From: Phialocephala subalpina
Lineage: Eukaryota; Ascomycota; Leotiomycetes; Helotiales; Mollisiaceae
Reading direction: 5' to 3'
Assembly: GCA_900073065.1 (NCBI GenBank)
Contig: FJOG01000001.1
Span: 3,445,815-3,509,814, forward strand
Length of the DNA: 64,000 bases
This document shows positions 1 to 11,937 of the stretch, in pieces. Under the pieces are notes generated by a model. It worked only from the letters and a program-made list of their open reading frames with translations, did not search any database and was not told the DNA's origin. A program made the translations under genes and the position numbers. The first letter of the stretch is position 1. Each line of letters opens with the position of its first letter.

Positions 1-2828
1 CCGCCACCATTGCTCGCTGCACAGAACATGAGTATATCGGCCTTGAAGGCCTTACCAATGGCGCTATGGATGTCTTTCAGGTCTTCATTAAATGCCGTGA
101 AGCCGAATGACATGGTGATGATGTCGACCTTCCACTTTTCTGTTGCTTCCAGAATAGCCTTGGATGATGTTAGTCTAATCTTGTGCCAGGAGTACGAGAT
201 GCGTTAACTCATATGACCGATAGAAAGTGGCCCTGATGCACTCCGGAATTTTATAAAAGAACCAAGAAATGAGATACCAAACAGCCCGGAAGGCTTTCTT
301 ACATGCTTGATCAGTAGTTCGAGAAGTGTTTGTGAAACCGATGGAGCTCCTCGGCATCTCGTTTTCTCAGAGCATGTGTAGATTCTGCTTTAGAAGTTCA
401 ATAAGAAAACAGTCATCTTACTTCTTCGATGGGTTTGGGGTCTAGTAAGTCGTTGGTCTTCGTAATTCGAGCGATGTAGATATCGGCGTTCTTCGCAACT
501 CTCAAGAGCAATGCTGCTGCATGTGTGCCATGACCATGGATGTCTTCGACGCTATTGTCGTTAGGCAAGAAACTTTTAGCTTTAATTCGGTGCCGATTTT
601 CGGATATGAAGTGATCGGTCATGTCAATGCCTGTGTCGAGGATAGCAATTTTCACTCTGTTCTCTAATTTTGGGTTCTTTGGCAGCAGTGGCAAAACGTC
701 TTCACGTAAGAGCTTAAACCATTTGTCTGCGTGATCTGTACTGTTTGACGATTAGTTTAGTAATAGTATGTTGAAGAAAAGCCTACTTACACGCCTGGGT
801 ATGAGACGTTATCAAATAGACAAAACTTGCTGTTCTGGGGCGTGTTTTTGATCGTGATCTCTCGACTTTCGTGGCAGTCAGCAGCAAATGTGTCACGACA
901 GGTTCTTAGACATACTGGGTCAAATCTACAATTGGCTTGAGTGGTTCCGGTTGCAAATATTCTGCATTTCGAATCTTGAAGGGCTGGCAGATCGACGTCA
1001 TCGAACCCATAGGCTCAATATCTTCCATAGCGGCAGTCCAACCCATATCCATGAGCAATTTCTCCAACGGGTAAACGACACGCTCATAAAGGATAGCGCG
1101 CCTCTCTTCAATTCCCCGTTCGTCTCCTGTGTGTGATGGCGGCATATCGGCGTTGAATATCTTCTGCTCAAAACAATTCGCAACAACTTCCTTATAAGTC
1201 CGCACCATGGTTCCGCTTGACTGGAAGTCAAAATCTGGCCATCGCTCTTTTTTCAATGCGACTTTACCTCTCATCCAGTCATTATTAATCATCTCTTCGA
1301 GGGATTGAGCCTGACTTGTGGGTTGTGCGCCGGGAATGTCCCCTCCAATCTCGACGAGCAGAATTCCAAGTGCGAGAACGCGGGGATAGCGGTGGCCTAT
1401 GTGATCGGCGCCACAATATTCCATGAAATTATGGTCAGAGTCATCGAATTGGAATGCAAAGCATGGATTGCAAGCGTAAAGTTTTGGTTGTTCGGTGTCG
1501 ACCTCATCGTCAGGGCATCTCTCAAGCATGAAATGGATGAGTTCACTCGTCCATTTAGTCTTCATCCAGTCTGAATGATAAAACTGCCAGACGGATCGTG
1601 ATAGTATACAAGCGAGGACAATCTTCATCTTAGTCGACAGTCGACGCACCCTCAACGCGCTTGAAAGTGACATACTTGGTTTAGGTATGATGTGGTGGTC
1701 GATTTGTTCACCGTCCCGAAGGGGATGGAGCTCTCCAGCCAGAAGGTTGAGGCATATGCATACATCACCGAGACGTTTGGCGAGAAGCTCGCAAAACTCT
1801 CCTACTTGGACTGGGCGAGGACGCTGTTCGTCGGAAGATAACTTCGTGGGAGGTCTAGTTGCATCTTCGGTTGAAACTTTGACACTTTTTGAGCCTGGTT
1901 TTGTGCTAAAGCGAGAGTTATTAAGACATGCTTGAATGATGAGCCAGTTGGACGTACCTCGCAACTTGCAAGCGAAGTTGTTGCCAACGAACTTCATCAC
2001 CCATAGCAGTTGGTGAGGGTGCTGCAGAGAATACCGCATCGAAAAGGATATGGTTGTCCCGAGCCTTATGTTTCCCCCTCAGCCGTAACCTGCCTAAATG
2101 CCGTTTCGGTTTGCATTCTGGACTCGCTGAACCAGAGCATGTGCAGGTGGAGTGTCGATGTAAAGCAGCATAAAGACTCTGGTTCACATGTACCGGATAT
2201 TCGTCTGGTGGGTCGAGAGGCTTCTTCGATTGTGGCACTGATTGTTCTGTGGGAACCGGGGAAGCTTCTCTATCGTTCTTGGAAGCTGCAAAGCTGTCAA
2301 TATTGGAAAGATAGCGCTCAACGAGTCTTGTAGATGCAGATGCGAAGGCGGTAAGACTAGGTCGCACTCGCTTTTCGACATCCGCTGGTGGTGTGGCCGA
2401 TGCGATCGTGTGCAAGCAGGGATATCGCTCGAAGTCTTTACTCAAATTTTGAGCTTGCAGACCATTATCCTTTCGCCACTGGTGAATATAATTGTTAGCT
2501 GCACTCTTGTCAATAGCTGTCTGTTGGGTAGTGAAGGGAATGGGTAAGAGGTGACTAGACTCTGTTCGCAGACGTTGCTTGAACGTACCATGCACAATTT
2601 TTCAAGTTCTGCCAGGAGCTCCTCGAGTCTAGTCCAGAGATGCTTCTGTTGATCGGGACTAGGCAGTTCCAGAGCTCTGTGAACCAGGAAAAGGCTGGTC
2701 CCAAGTTGTCCTAGAACCCTCTCTCGTTTCGTTGGTCTCGTCCTCTCTGCGGATAACCGTACGGCTATGAATGACACGCGCCCGGTGGAGATCTTGGCAA
2801 GCTCCCACAGAGAGCCAATATCATCCAT
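1..2828 (-). CDS. DUF7580-type N-terminal region fused to subtilisin (S8) protease; 3' end cut by window edge
   Basis: Six exons fit on the minus strand: 2828-2589, 2520-1958, 1905-916, 829-791, 740-422 and 158-1, with all phases agreeing. The first ~600 residues resemble the fungal DUF7580 region, including a cysteine stretch HSTCTC followed by HLGRLRLR. The subtilisin-like part begins after a WFKLL segment: catalytic Asp in AILDTGID, catalytic His in GHGTHAA, then VDIITMSFGF and the oxyanion Asn in CAASNGG. The catalytic Ser would lie left of base 1. Proteins of this build are known in Pezizomycotina as NLR-like or effector-type proteases; a role in cell death or recognition is inference. 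The 159-421 intron (263 bp) is long, but splicing it out joins PIEE to AILEATEKW without a gap. The 5' end is uncertain: the ATG at 2828 follows a possible splice acceptor, so upstream exons may exist. Confidence 0.8.
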
Positions 2829-3039
2829 CTGGGAGATTCATGAGTCTACATGTCATATAGCTCCCAACACCACCGAAATAATCATGGCGAAGAATCCAGG
2901 AAGATCGAGAACCTGCGAGATATCGGAGTCCCAAGAGCCTCCAGTCGTCTTGTCGTGATACGGCGACTGCATGCATGAGGTTGGCGAACAACACCAAATC
3001 TTGTGCAAGCAGCAGGCCTTTCCTCGACTTCAACCTTGA

Positions 3040-3180
3040 ATATTTCTCTTAATTAAAGTTCAATTGTTTCGATTTTTGCACCAAATTGATCGCATTAATT
3101 AAAAATATCATATTCTTAAAATTTATATTATTTTTTATAAGAGATTAGTAAAGTTTAAAATTTTTGGAGAGGTATTGCGC
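3040..3180. other. AT-rich patch, RIP-like
   Basis: A short stretch made almost only of A and T between two accessory genes, rich in TpA. It looks like a scrap of RIP-mutated repeat. No open frame or terminal repeat is visible. Confidence 0.5.
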
Positions 3181-3382
3181 AAACTTTGGGGTTGTTCGCT
3201 TAAAATTCGAGGCGATCTGAAAGCCAAAAGCCAGTAAGATTACAGTAGTTCTGTGTAGCCTCCTCCATAATCAGCTGAAGAGGCAACATCAAAAAGTAAA
3301 CGATATCAAGAACCAACAAAGCGCGCAACCAGAACACACGTGAAGGGCTGTATTCACGGACCTCTGATACTCGAGACCATAT

Positions 3383-6300
3383 ATGAAATCAATCGATATG
3401 GCAGTCAATACAGTTGACGCAGCCGAATGTAGCATATTCGATGCCACAGATGCTTGTCGCGGGAGCTTCGAGGACTGCTTGACCATTACGAGTCTCACAA
3501 ACCAGGAATGGGCTGAGAATAGGCTAGCCGACTTCAACCTTTGGGCAGCAGGTGTCGGCGCATCTGTCAAATCACGGGCATCCCTCGACGAGCGACTGGC
3601 CTTTGAACCAGAAGTGCGAGCTCTGGTGGTCAACCTTCTGATTACGCTAAAAGCTTTCATTGAACAATGCAAAGAAATTGGTAGGTTGTGCACGGTCTCA
3701 CCTCATTTCTTTTTGACCTGATGATGTGTTAGGACTCCAAAAGGACGGTTTCAGTCAAGCTGTCACATCTACTGCCGCTGAAGCAGACGAACATGGCAGT
3801 AGAGTTGCTGGCATTGACGCAACTTCTCCCGAAGACCCGATCTCAAGATCATTCTCCCCGGTATCTAACGCGTCAAGTTCCAATTCGGGGAGCGAAACAA
3901 TATCTCTTTCAGAGCCGCCTTTGACCGAGGCCATCAAGAGCACAGAAGTCATCTTGGACCAGTTGACTCGATTGGCAGTCGCGATTCGGAGGTCTGGTAC
4001 AGCTTCTAGATTACAGAAAGCAGATCGCTCTTTTGACCCCCAGGATCATGAGGATTTGCGAAGCCATCTAGCGCTAATATTGCTTGCTCGGCCAGCCGAT
4101 ATTGAAGATAGAAGACATGCATACTGGGACAATTCTCGCCGCCCTGATAAATCAGTAAACTTTGGAGTTGATGCAACTCAGCTGAATACGGTGCAGCAAC
4201 GTCTAGTGGATGCCAATATTCGACGCCGTAATCGATTCGTGTATGCACAGCGCCATGCAATAAAGCTGGGGGCTTCGCAAGTATGGTCTACGCCGAAACG
4301 CGTCGAGAATCATCACATCGATGCTGTTGAAGGTATACCCCGACGGAAAGAGGCGGTCTCGAATTGGAAACAAAACAACGCAGGAATAGAGGGGCTGAAG
4401 ATTACCCAAGATACTTTGGCAACGACAGATACCACCGCATCTGCCGTCGGCACTACTATCGTTTTGAATACCTCAAATGCCCCTACTCCCTCACAGCAAG
4501 CAATGACCCAGGTATCCTCTACGGGATTGAAGCTCACCTATCCCAATCCACCGAAGGTCAAAGAAGGGCTTAAAAGCTTCAAGTGTCCCTGTTGTTGCCA
4601 AATATTTCCTTCAATGTTCACAGAACGTCATCTATGGAGGTTCGTTGAATTCTACCCGCTCTTGGATGCTCGTCAAGACAAGGCCCGCTGATCGTCTTGT
4701 CTTTAGAAAGCATATTGCCGCTGATCTCTGCCCTTACACATGCCCCTTTGACGATTGTCCTGAACCTCAAATTCTGTACATTACACGAGAGGAGTGGATG
4801 ACCCATTTCCAGACCGACCATCAATCTCCCAAATACTGGGAATGCTTCGCGTGTGATGAATTGGGAAGGATACTTAATGTTGAGACGTTCACCACTCATA
4901 TCCAAAATCAGCATCAGGAGGCCATCTCTGATAGCCAAATCCCCACATTAATCGACATTTGCTCACGGACAGCTCTTCCCATAATCGTCTCTTGTCCTTT
5001 ATGCGATTTCGCAAACGAGCACGGGTTTACTGTAGACCAAAACTCGCTGCTGGATCATGTCGCTAAACATGTCCATGAATTCTCGTTGAGGTCTCTTCCG
5101 TGGGCGGCAGCTGCAAGCGAAGTACACAAACCGAGCTTTGACCATTCTCTCGAAAAGGTCAGGAATTGGTTCACTAGGTGGCCTACATCGGAAGAGGGAG
5201 AAGAGTGCCATCCTGCCGTGGACGCTGAATACGCAATTCAAGGTGCTGACAGCTACTTCGGGCAGAATGGCTATTTCGCTGAAGATTCTGAGCGCTCGTC
5301 TCTCGCGCAAATGCATTTTCATACCTCCGGTGACGATTCAGAGGAGATGCTGAGTCTCAGTAGTTTATCTGAAGGAGGTTTTGAGTCAACGGCAGCTGGA
5401 AACGAGTCCATACCAGAGAGCATACCAGGAAAACTTGAATCTTCAGCAGCTGAAAACGAGCTTTCTCAATACACATCTCTGGACACCATAGACCCAAATT
5501 GGAGAGAAATCTGGGGAGATGATCTACAACAGAGGGGCATTACAGATGACCTCATCAGGGACTACCAGGACCTTATTGCAGACTACTTCAAGCACCGACA
5601 AGCGACAGAGAATGTTTCCTCTGCGCTGCTACTTGATACAAGCAAGGTCGATGCTGACTGGAAGGATGGGTATGGTGGTCGGACGCCGCTGTCATGGGCT
5701 GCCGAGAATGGGCACGAGGCCATTGTCAAGCTGCTACTTGACACAAGCAAGGTCGATGCTGATTCGAAGAATGTGTTTGGTCAGACGCCGCTATTATTGG
5801 CTGCAAAGAATGGCCACGAGGCGGTAGTGAAGCTGCTGCTAGAGCGAGGCGCTGAGCTAGAAACCAGAGATAATAATGGTCGGACGCTACTATTATGGGC
5901 TGTAAAGAATGGCCACGAAGCGGTAGTGAAGCTGCTGCTAGAGCGAGGCGCTGAGCTAGAAACCAGAGATGCTGGATATAGTCAGACGCCATTATCATGG
6001 GCTGCAAAGAATGGCCACGAAGCGGTAGTGAAGCTGCTGCTAGAGCGAGGCGCTGAGCTAGAGACTAGAGATAAATATGGTCAGACACCACTATCATGGG
6101 CTGCAAAGACTGGCCACGAAGCGGTAGTGAAGCTACTGCTAGAGCGAGGCGCTGAGCTAGAAACCAGAGATGCTGGACATGGTCAGACGCCACTGTTATG
6201 GGCTGCAGAGAATGGCCACGAAGCGGTAGTAAAGCTGCTGTTAGAGCGAGGCGCTGAGCTAGAAACCAGAGATGCTGGATATAGTCAGACGCCACTGTCA

Positions 6301-6465
6301 TGGGCTGCAGAGAATGGCCACGAAGCGGTAGTGAGGCTGCTATTAGAGCGAGGCGCTGAGCTAGAGACCAGAGATAAATATGGTCGGACGCCACTATCAT
6401 GGGCTGCAGAGTATGAGCACAAGGCGGTGGTGAAGCTTCTAGAGAAGGGTGCCAAGAAACTATAA
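3383..6465 (+). CDS. C2H2-type zinc finger and ankyrin-repeat protein
   Basis: Exons 3383-3680, 3733-4639 and 4707-6465 give 987 residues in frame. Exon 1 encodes a helical N-terminal module (FNLWAAGVGA, RASLDERL) that resembles the leader of many fungal C2H2/ankyrin proteins. Residues ~385-500 hold a zinc-finger-like block: a CPCCCQIF start, then HLWRKHIAADLCPY made by the second splice, then CPFDDC with HFQTDH. Residues ~715-985 are eight ankyrin repeats of 33-34 residues with consensus GHEAVVKLLLERGAELETRD. No P-loop or NACHT is present. Ankyrin arrays with almost identical units are typical of fast-changing fungal recognition proteins, so a non-self role is possible but inferred. A kinase fossil lies immediately downstream. 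Confidence 0.85.
5665..6462 (+). repeat. Ankyrin-coding tandem repeat, 99/102-bp units, highly homogeneous
   Basis: Consecutive units are nearly identical in DNA from about 5800 to 6400. Their variable segment (the residues after ETRD) follows the order NNG, AGYS, KYG, AGHG, AGYS, KYG. The AGYS and KYG units each occur twice in the same order. Unit length alternates between 33 and 34 codons because the AG-containing units carry one extra codon. The pattern suggests recent duplication of a two-repeat block or gene conversion. Confidence 0.9.
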
Positions 6466-6659
6466 TAACCCATAATCACGAAATCTTTACATTATATCAT
6501 ATATTTTATTATAATAACTTTGATAGAGAGGGTCCCAGGGGAGCTGATCTTTATATACTATCCCCCCCTGCATAAAGTTAAGGTGGAGGCTATTTGCGGT
6601 TCTGTAGGGGGTGCGCCAGTAGGAATCCCGAAGATTCTTTGGTGGAAGTCATGCTCTTA

Positions 6660-7139
6660 TTGGCAGACACCCCCTTGCTGTTAATCAACCCTACAATTCT
6701 CCACCTTCCTTTGGCCACCTTCAAATTCTAGCAGCGGGAGAGGCTTTACTGTCTCTTCCCTTTCTCTAAGTGTGATCTTGAGTGTTACTGGGAGGTCATA
6801 GAGCCAGAGCCAGAGATGAGTATAAGCACTGTTCGGTGGGTCTATAGGCAGTGCTCTGGGATCATAGCTGCACTAAGCGCCATCCATAAGCGCAGCCATG
6901 ATTTCAATTCGCTAGAAATACCTCGATGCCATAATCACGGCTCAATAATGGCAAGCAATATTCTCCGGTTCGATTCTTCCAATGATCCAAGGGGCATTCT
7001 GGTCGTATCAAAGATGATCTTCTCCCATAACAGGAGAGAGACCAGCAAATCAATGATCCCAAATCCGCGGGTTCATCAACCTACTTTTGAAACGCACCAA
7101 GGTGAATTTCGAGTTGACCTATCACGTGTGGGACAATAA
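6660..7139 (+). pseudogene. Protein-kinase-like domain fossil
   Basis: One reading frame from about 6687 to 7139 reads like part of a fungal protein kinase: LATFKF, CLFPFSKCDLE, WVYRQCSGIIAALSAIH, then HNHGSIMASNILRF, where HGDIKxxNIL would be expected, then GILVVSKM, where VxDFG would be expected. It contains an in-frame TAG just after LATFKF, which a C-to-T change in CAG would explain. The catalytic Asp and the DFG-type Asp are missing and no complete ends are present. It lies 200 bp after the ankyrin gene and may be a lost domain of a larger gene. Confidence 0.6.
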
Positions 7140-8145
7140 TCAGGGAGCAAAATTGGAGTTGTAGAACTAGAAACCCCTAGAGAATAAGCTTCCAATATCC
7201 ATCTATTATCGGAATAATGCGGCAAGAGAGGATTAAAGGCGTGGTGGCGCTAAGGTCGGAAAATGCGTTTCCCATTGTAGGAGTAGGACAGTAGACTCCC
7301 AATTATACTGAACAAATTAGGAATGGGTTTCGTGAGGTTAAGAAGAACTTGGATGGGTTGAGAGAGAGGAAATAAGTTAGGAGAGAAAGCACTTGTATTT
7401 GAAGCCTCTTAAGAAGCTTCGAGGTTTTGCAATTAGAGAGAAGCCCAATAAGATTTTGAATTGAAATTGGAAGAGGCCTGGGAGTGGTGGCTATGTTTAC
7501 GGTCAGGCTTTCTGAATATGAGGCTGTCGAACCGGAGAGGACTTCACGCCGCGGCTTCAGGGCTGTTTCAGCACATCTCAATTCGGTGTGGCTGGAAGCC
7601 TTTGACTCCTCTACGCTTTGCACTGAATTCACGCCTTCGCCGCTGCTTCGCTCACAACATCTAGTATTCGGAGGTCGCTGAAATTTATGGCTATAACTAA
7701 TTTCGCAGTAAATAGGTTCACTTTGAACCCCAACAAAATTGAGTTCGAAGATTGTGTACAAAAAGAATGGCAATAAGTAGTCTTGAGGAAAAGCAGATGT
7801 GGAGGTAGAGGTCGAGATGAGATGATCTGACGAAGGGACGCATTGGACTTTGGGCTGCGGAGCGGAAAAAAAAAAGCCCGACTTGCTCAACCGTCCCAAA
7901 AATCCATCTAGTCACCACCACACCACGAAATGAAGCAAATAAGTCGATATTCGTGGTGTGTGACCCAGCTATAGTCATCTTAGAAGTTTTGAGAATTTTC
8001 TGAGGACTTTGAAACAATATCGGTGTTCCAACAGGGTATGTAAAAGAAGCAGCCCAAAAGACTTCAGTACTTGGTGCAAAAGCATAAAAGAAGCAAATAT
8101 TTGGAAAACTACATTTGCTCGAACGTCAGATTCTAACAAACCGAA
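7140..8145. other. Intergenic, no supported gene
   Basis: Open frames exist here (for example 7303-7899 minus), but they show no recognisable domain, no splice-linked partner and unconvincing composition. This stretch also contains the 3' flank of the minus-strand phosphotransferase gene. Confidence 0.5.
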
Positions 8146-10108
8146 TCAACCTTTCCTTTCAGCCCATCTCGTCTGCGTCTCAAAATCCAGCCGCTCCTTT
8201 CCAGTAAGGTTCTTCAGTCCTTCCTCTCTCAGCTCAGCGAACATCTCAAGTGCCTGAACGTATGTCTCATTGGAAGTCCACCCATCGCGGCTAACAAACC
8301 CAGCTAATGAATCCCAAAAATCGGCTCGCTGGTTCCACCCCTCACCGCCTTTATAATGAGCTTGCAGTTCCTCTTCTGTGAAATGTATTGGACAAGGAGT
8401 ATTGAAGCCCAATTCATCCCAATGTCTGTGAATCTTGCATGTTAATAGTATTCTAAACAATTTAAAACGAAGAGTGAACGAACCGTTCGATTCGAATAAG
8501 GCATTGCCGAAAGGGTATGATATCTCCATCCCAAGTGTTCGCAGCAAACTGCACTGTTTCTCTCCTTGTTCGGCCATGATGTATGCGAAGAATCTCGCTG
8601 AGCAATGGATTCTGTTTATCGGTTTCCGTTTCGTACGTGTACAGGACAATAGACTTTTCAACCTGCTTTCTCGTGCGAGCTTTCTCATCGCCCTCTTCGA
8701 GGCTCTCATAATTCTCTGGGAGCTTTAGTAGTACCTCGCCATTAAAATCCACGAGTTTCGGATGCCGGAATTGAAGGAATAGAGGACCAGCCCATGTATC
8801 CTGCCAGTCAATGAGACTCGTAATTCGATTGCCTTCTACAAAGAGATTTGCGGAATGAATATCCCAATGCCAAAGAGTAGAGCCGGAAAGCGCTTTGTTT
8901 TTGGGCAAAAGGTAGGGTAAAATGCGTAAGAACATTTTATAGAGTGAAACGTGAGAACTGGGCGAATTCTGAGCTTCAGATGCGACGAATATATCTTTTG
9001 GCGGTTTTGGAACTGCAAAGCTACTTATCCAAGCAATCTCCCGATTAACTATCGCTGTTAGATAATCCTGTGGGGTTTCCCCTACATATTGGCATTAGCA
9101 TGCTATATTTATATTTAATCGAAAAAAGGGTTGCGCTTACAAGGGCCTCGATCAATGTCCATCGACGCACGCTCTCCATGCCAAAAATCTCTGTCAACAA
9201 CTGGTCCGATGACAAAACGCTCTTCTACGCCTGTCTTCAATTCTGCGGGAATATCGCCCACAACCTTAGCTGCTTCACAGCCTGGAAATCCATCGCCTGC
9301 GAAGTAAATATTGCCGTATCTAGTCCAAGATTAGTAGTGCCATTCTTTGATACCATTTTCCCCCAATGAAATACGAACCGCGTGAATGACACCGAGAGCA
9401 GCTTCTTCTCAATTTCGACTAAGCCCTTGACGATATTCGTTTTATCAGAAATTGTCTTGCCGTCCCAGACGTCCTCTAGCTGTGTCCCTCGTGCCTCCTC
9501 CATTATAATGTACTCGGCTTCTACAGGATTGTTTGCTGCTGCGCTCCAAGCGAAAACCTTTGGAACGGGGATGTTGAGGACGGTCCTAGCCTAGACAAAG
9601 GTACATTGTTAGTTAGTATCCTTTCACGATATCGATGATAGAGAAATCTCACAAAATCCATGGTTGCAACCTCAGAAGCAGTCGTCTTATGGGCAGGACC
9701 AGCGTTCGGGTTCGGAATGCGTGCAATCGCAACAAAGCCGTTGTCCATGGCTAGCCGGAACACTTTGTTGTGTCCACCTTCAGCGAATTTGGTTATAGAT
9801 ACGCAGGATTGCGCCCCAACGCTTTCGGCTGCGATGCGCTGGAGCTCTTGCACATTGAAAGCAAGGAATCGCTCACGTTGTTGGCTCTCTTCATCCCATA
9901 GCCAGCGGCCACTCGTGTAGTGGAAGAAGTGCTCGTACGGCGAGTTTGAAGTCGTGTACATTGTCCGTGACAGATTGTGGTGGATGTTTGATTTGCTGGA
10001 ACCGAAGTAGGGTAGAATGTGTATCGGAAGACTATGTTTGCATGTTAATGCTTGAGTTATGAGGGGCCTAAGTAGGGGTCGATAAAGGATGCGAATAAGG
10101 TGAGGCAT
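8146..10108 (-). CDS. APH-family phosphotransferase, AIM9-like, probably mitochondrial
   Basis: Exons 10108-9653, 9590-9379, 9319-9141, 9081-8484 and 8425-8146 give 574 residues with all phases consistent; introns are 58-62 bp. The product matches the fungal aminoglycoside-phosphotransferase fold family that includes yeast AIM9 (altered inheritance of mitochondria). Landmarks are YEHFFHYTSGRWLWDEE, AEGGHNKVFRL (nucleotide loop region), VIARIPNPNAGP-like IARIPNPNAGP, the catalytic-loop motif HWDIHSANLF at about residue 350 and the metal-binding IDWQDTW. The first ~50 residues lack acids and are rich in Arg, Leu, His and Ser, as expected of a mitochondrial presequence. An internal Met (MYTTSNS) is an alternative start. 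Its substrate is unknown, and the family name does not imply antibiotic resistance here. Confidence 0.88.
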
Positions 10109-10239
10109 CTGGGCTAGATTAATGCAGTCGGGGGAGGATTTGAAAGGATATTGCAGGCAACGTTGGTTCTTTTTTTAACGACGCGGTTTGGAACAAGCGC
10201 TTTCCATAGGCACCCCAATAAGCGAGGAATACTAACTCT

Positions 10240-10580
10240 ACACGTGAGTATTTCGACGCTTAATATTTTTTGATAAAATCTATCGAAAAATATTATTAGA
10301 ATATAAATAAAATTAAAGTATTTAAACCTTTTCAATTTTAATTAAAAAACTTAAGATTTAAATTATTATCGCTCAATTTAAGTGATTTTTAGTAGTTAAA
10401 GCATGTGAGTATTTCGGCCCGGAAGTAAAGCCGAAAGTAAAAATTAAATAAATTTCTTATTTTTTTAACGAAATCAAACTATAAAAAATTATATTTAATT
10501 GGATTTAAAAGCTCTCGATTTATCTTTGCAATTCATTCAATTAAAATCACTTTTATATTATGAATTGTAGTGTATATTAC
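10240..10580. other. AT-rich patch, RIP-like
   Basis: A stretch dominated by A and T with many TTAA and TATT words between two APH-family genes. There is no ORF and no clear terminal repeats. It is probably a RIP-degraded repeat fragment. Confidence 0.55.
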
Positions 10581-10652
10581 ATTTCCTTAGAATGGTAAAG
10601 ACAAAATTCGCTTAGAGGGTGGTGCTTGTACAGGCGGGCGAGTGGTATAGGG

Positions 10653-10685
10653 GCGCACTGCGCCCTTGTAAAATACGCAGTGCGC
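10653..10685. repeat. Perfect 10-bp inverted repeat with 13-nt loop
   Basis: GCGCACTGCG at 10653-10662 is exactly complementary to CGCAGTGCGC at 10676-10685. This GC-rich hairpin sits at the edge of the AT-rich patch, about 170 bp before the next gene. Its function is unknown; it could be part of a decayed small transposable element. Confidence 0.6.
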
Positions 10686-10856
10686 TCTCCTCCCATGGAG
10701 TCTTCTAACGCCAACACTTGGATTGGTAGGCTAAGCGAGTAGCCCGGCCCCTTAAACCACCGCAACCCACACCTCTAAAACCACTTCCTTTCATACCAAC
10801 AACACTCTTTCTCCAAACAATTCAGAGGTTTGCAAAATAAGTGAGCATACCCCAAA

Positions 10857-11810
10857 ATGCCCCATCGTGAAACTGGGAACGGCCCCTACCTTTTGCCTAA
10901 TTCGCTCCCTTCGGCCGACAACATCTCCTTCTTCGACACATCTTTCTTCACCAGCGGCCACAAGCGCCTCCCAACTCCAGCTGAGGTTCGACATGCCGCG
11001 GGACCCCAGACAACGATGAACAGGCCTGTTCCGGTTTCGTTTCCTTCAATGAATCTTATCGTCAAATATGGCCTCGCAATTACGATGGCCGAGGGACAAT
11101 GTCTATGGGCAATTCGCCGCCTATGCCCGAATGTGCCAGTTCCAGAAGTGTATGGCTGGTGTCAGGACGAAGGGCAAACATTCATCTACATGCAAAAAAT
11201 CGAAGCAGCTACTTTAGAACAGGAGTGGCCGGGATTAGATGTTGAAGAAAAGTATGAGATTTGCACGCAACTGCGTTGCATCCTCGACGAATTGCGCCAA
11301 CTTCAACAAGATCCCTCTAATCCATTTATTGGTAAGCGTAATATCCTTTTTATAGGTTACTATAGCATCTAATGGCCAATTAATATAGGAAGCATCAACC
11401 AGCAGCCTGTAAAAGATGTAATCTTCGATGGCAACAGACTTGGGGGCTCTTTCTTAGACGTCACCTCGTTTCACAACTGGTTCTCAGGTGTTACGGTGCC
11501 TCAAATGAACACCTCAAACCCAGATCCATGGCGTCCTGGCCTGTTGGATGATGTTCCCATTGTATTCACTCACAGCGATTTACATCGTAGCAATATTTTG
11601 ATGTCTTGGGATGAGAATGGTATGCCCCGGGTAGCGGCGATCGTTGACTGGCATCAGTCTGGGTGGTATCCTGCGCCGTGGGAATTCTACAAGACGAGGT
11701 TTACTTGCAGAGCTGGCGAGCAGTGGGAATTAGATTACATACTTGAATTTTGCCAGTCATATCGGGGTTATATTCCCTGGGATTATTTTGTGCTTAAGCG
11801 GGGCACTTAG
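10857..11810 (+). CDS. APH-family kinase-like phosphotransferase
   Basis: Exons 10857-11331 and 11389-11810 (57-bp intron) encode 298 residues. The protein belongs to the large fungal group of small aminoglycoside-phosphotransferase or choline-kinase-like proteins. Visible motifs are NLIVKYG (lysine of the ATP site), PVPEVYGW, the catalytic loop THSDLHRSNIL near residue 220, and IVDWHQSGWYPAPWE, which carries the metal-binding Asp and the family signature. It is shorter than, and only distantly related to, the AIM9-like gene upstream, so this is not a tandem duplicate. There is no targeting signal. The substrate cannot be read from sequence. Confidence 0.87.
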
Positions 11811-11937
11811 CAAAGCAATAATAGTAGTAGTATGGAATGTAATAAATTTGCAAAGCAATATATCTCGTCAAAAATCCTCGATATAATACTTTGTAAATTT
11901 ATTTTTTAAGTATAATTTTGCATTTTTTCGCGACGTT

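Noticed and set aside
3383..6465. Full NLR (NACHT-ankyrin) interpretation
   Set aside because: No Walker A or B motif anywhere in the product; the middle is a zinc-finger-like block.
5726..6479. Long minus-strand open frames opposite the ankyrin repeats
   Set aside because: They are periodic shadows of the plus-strand repeat units; the plus strand carries the ankyrin consensus.
7303..7899. 198-residue minus-strand ORF
   Set aside because: No domain, poly-Phe/Ser low-complexity start, no splice partner; probably chance.
8146..11810. Antibiotic-resistance genes
   Set aside because: The APH fold is shared, but both proteins belong to fungal groups (AIM9-like and small kinase-like) with no link to drug resistance.
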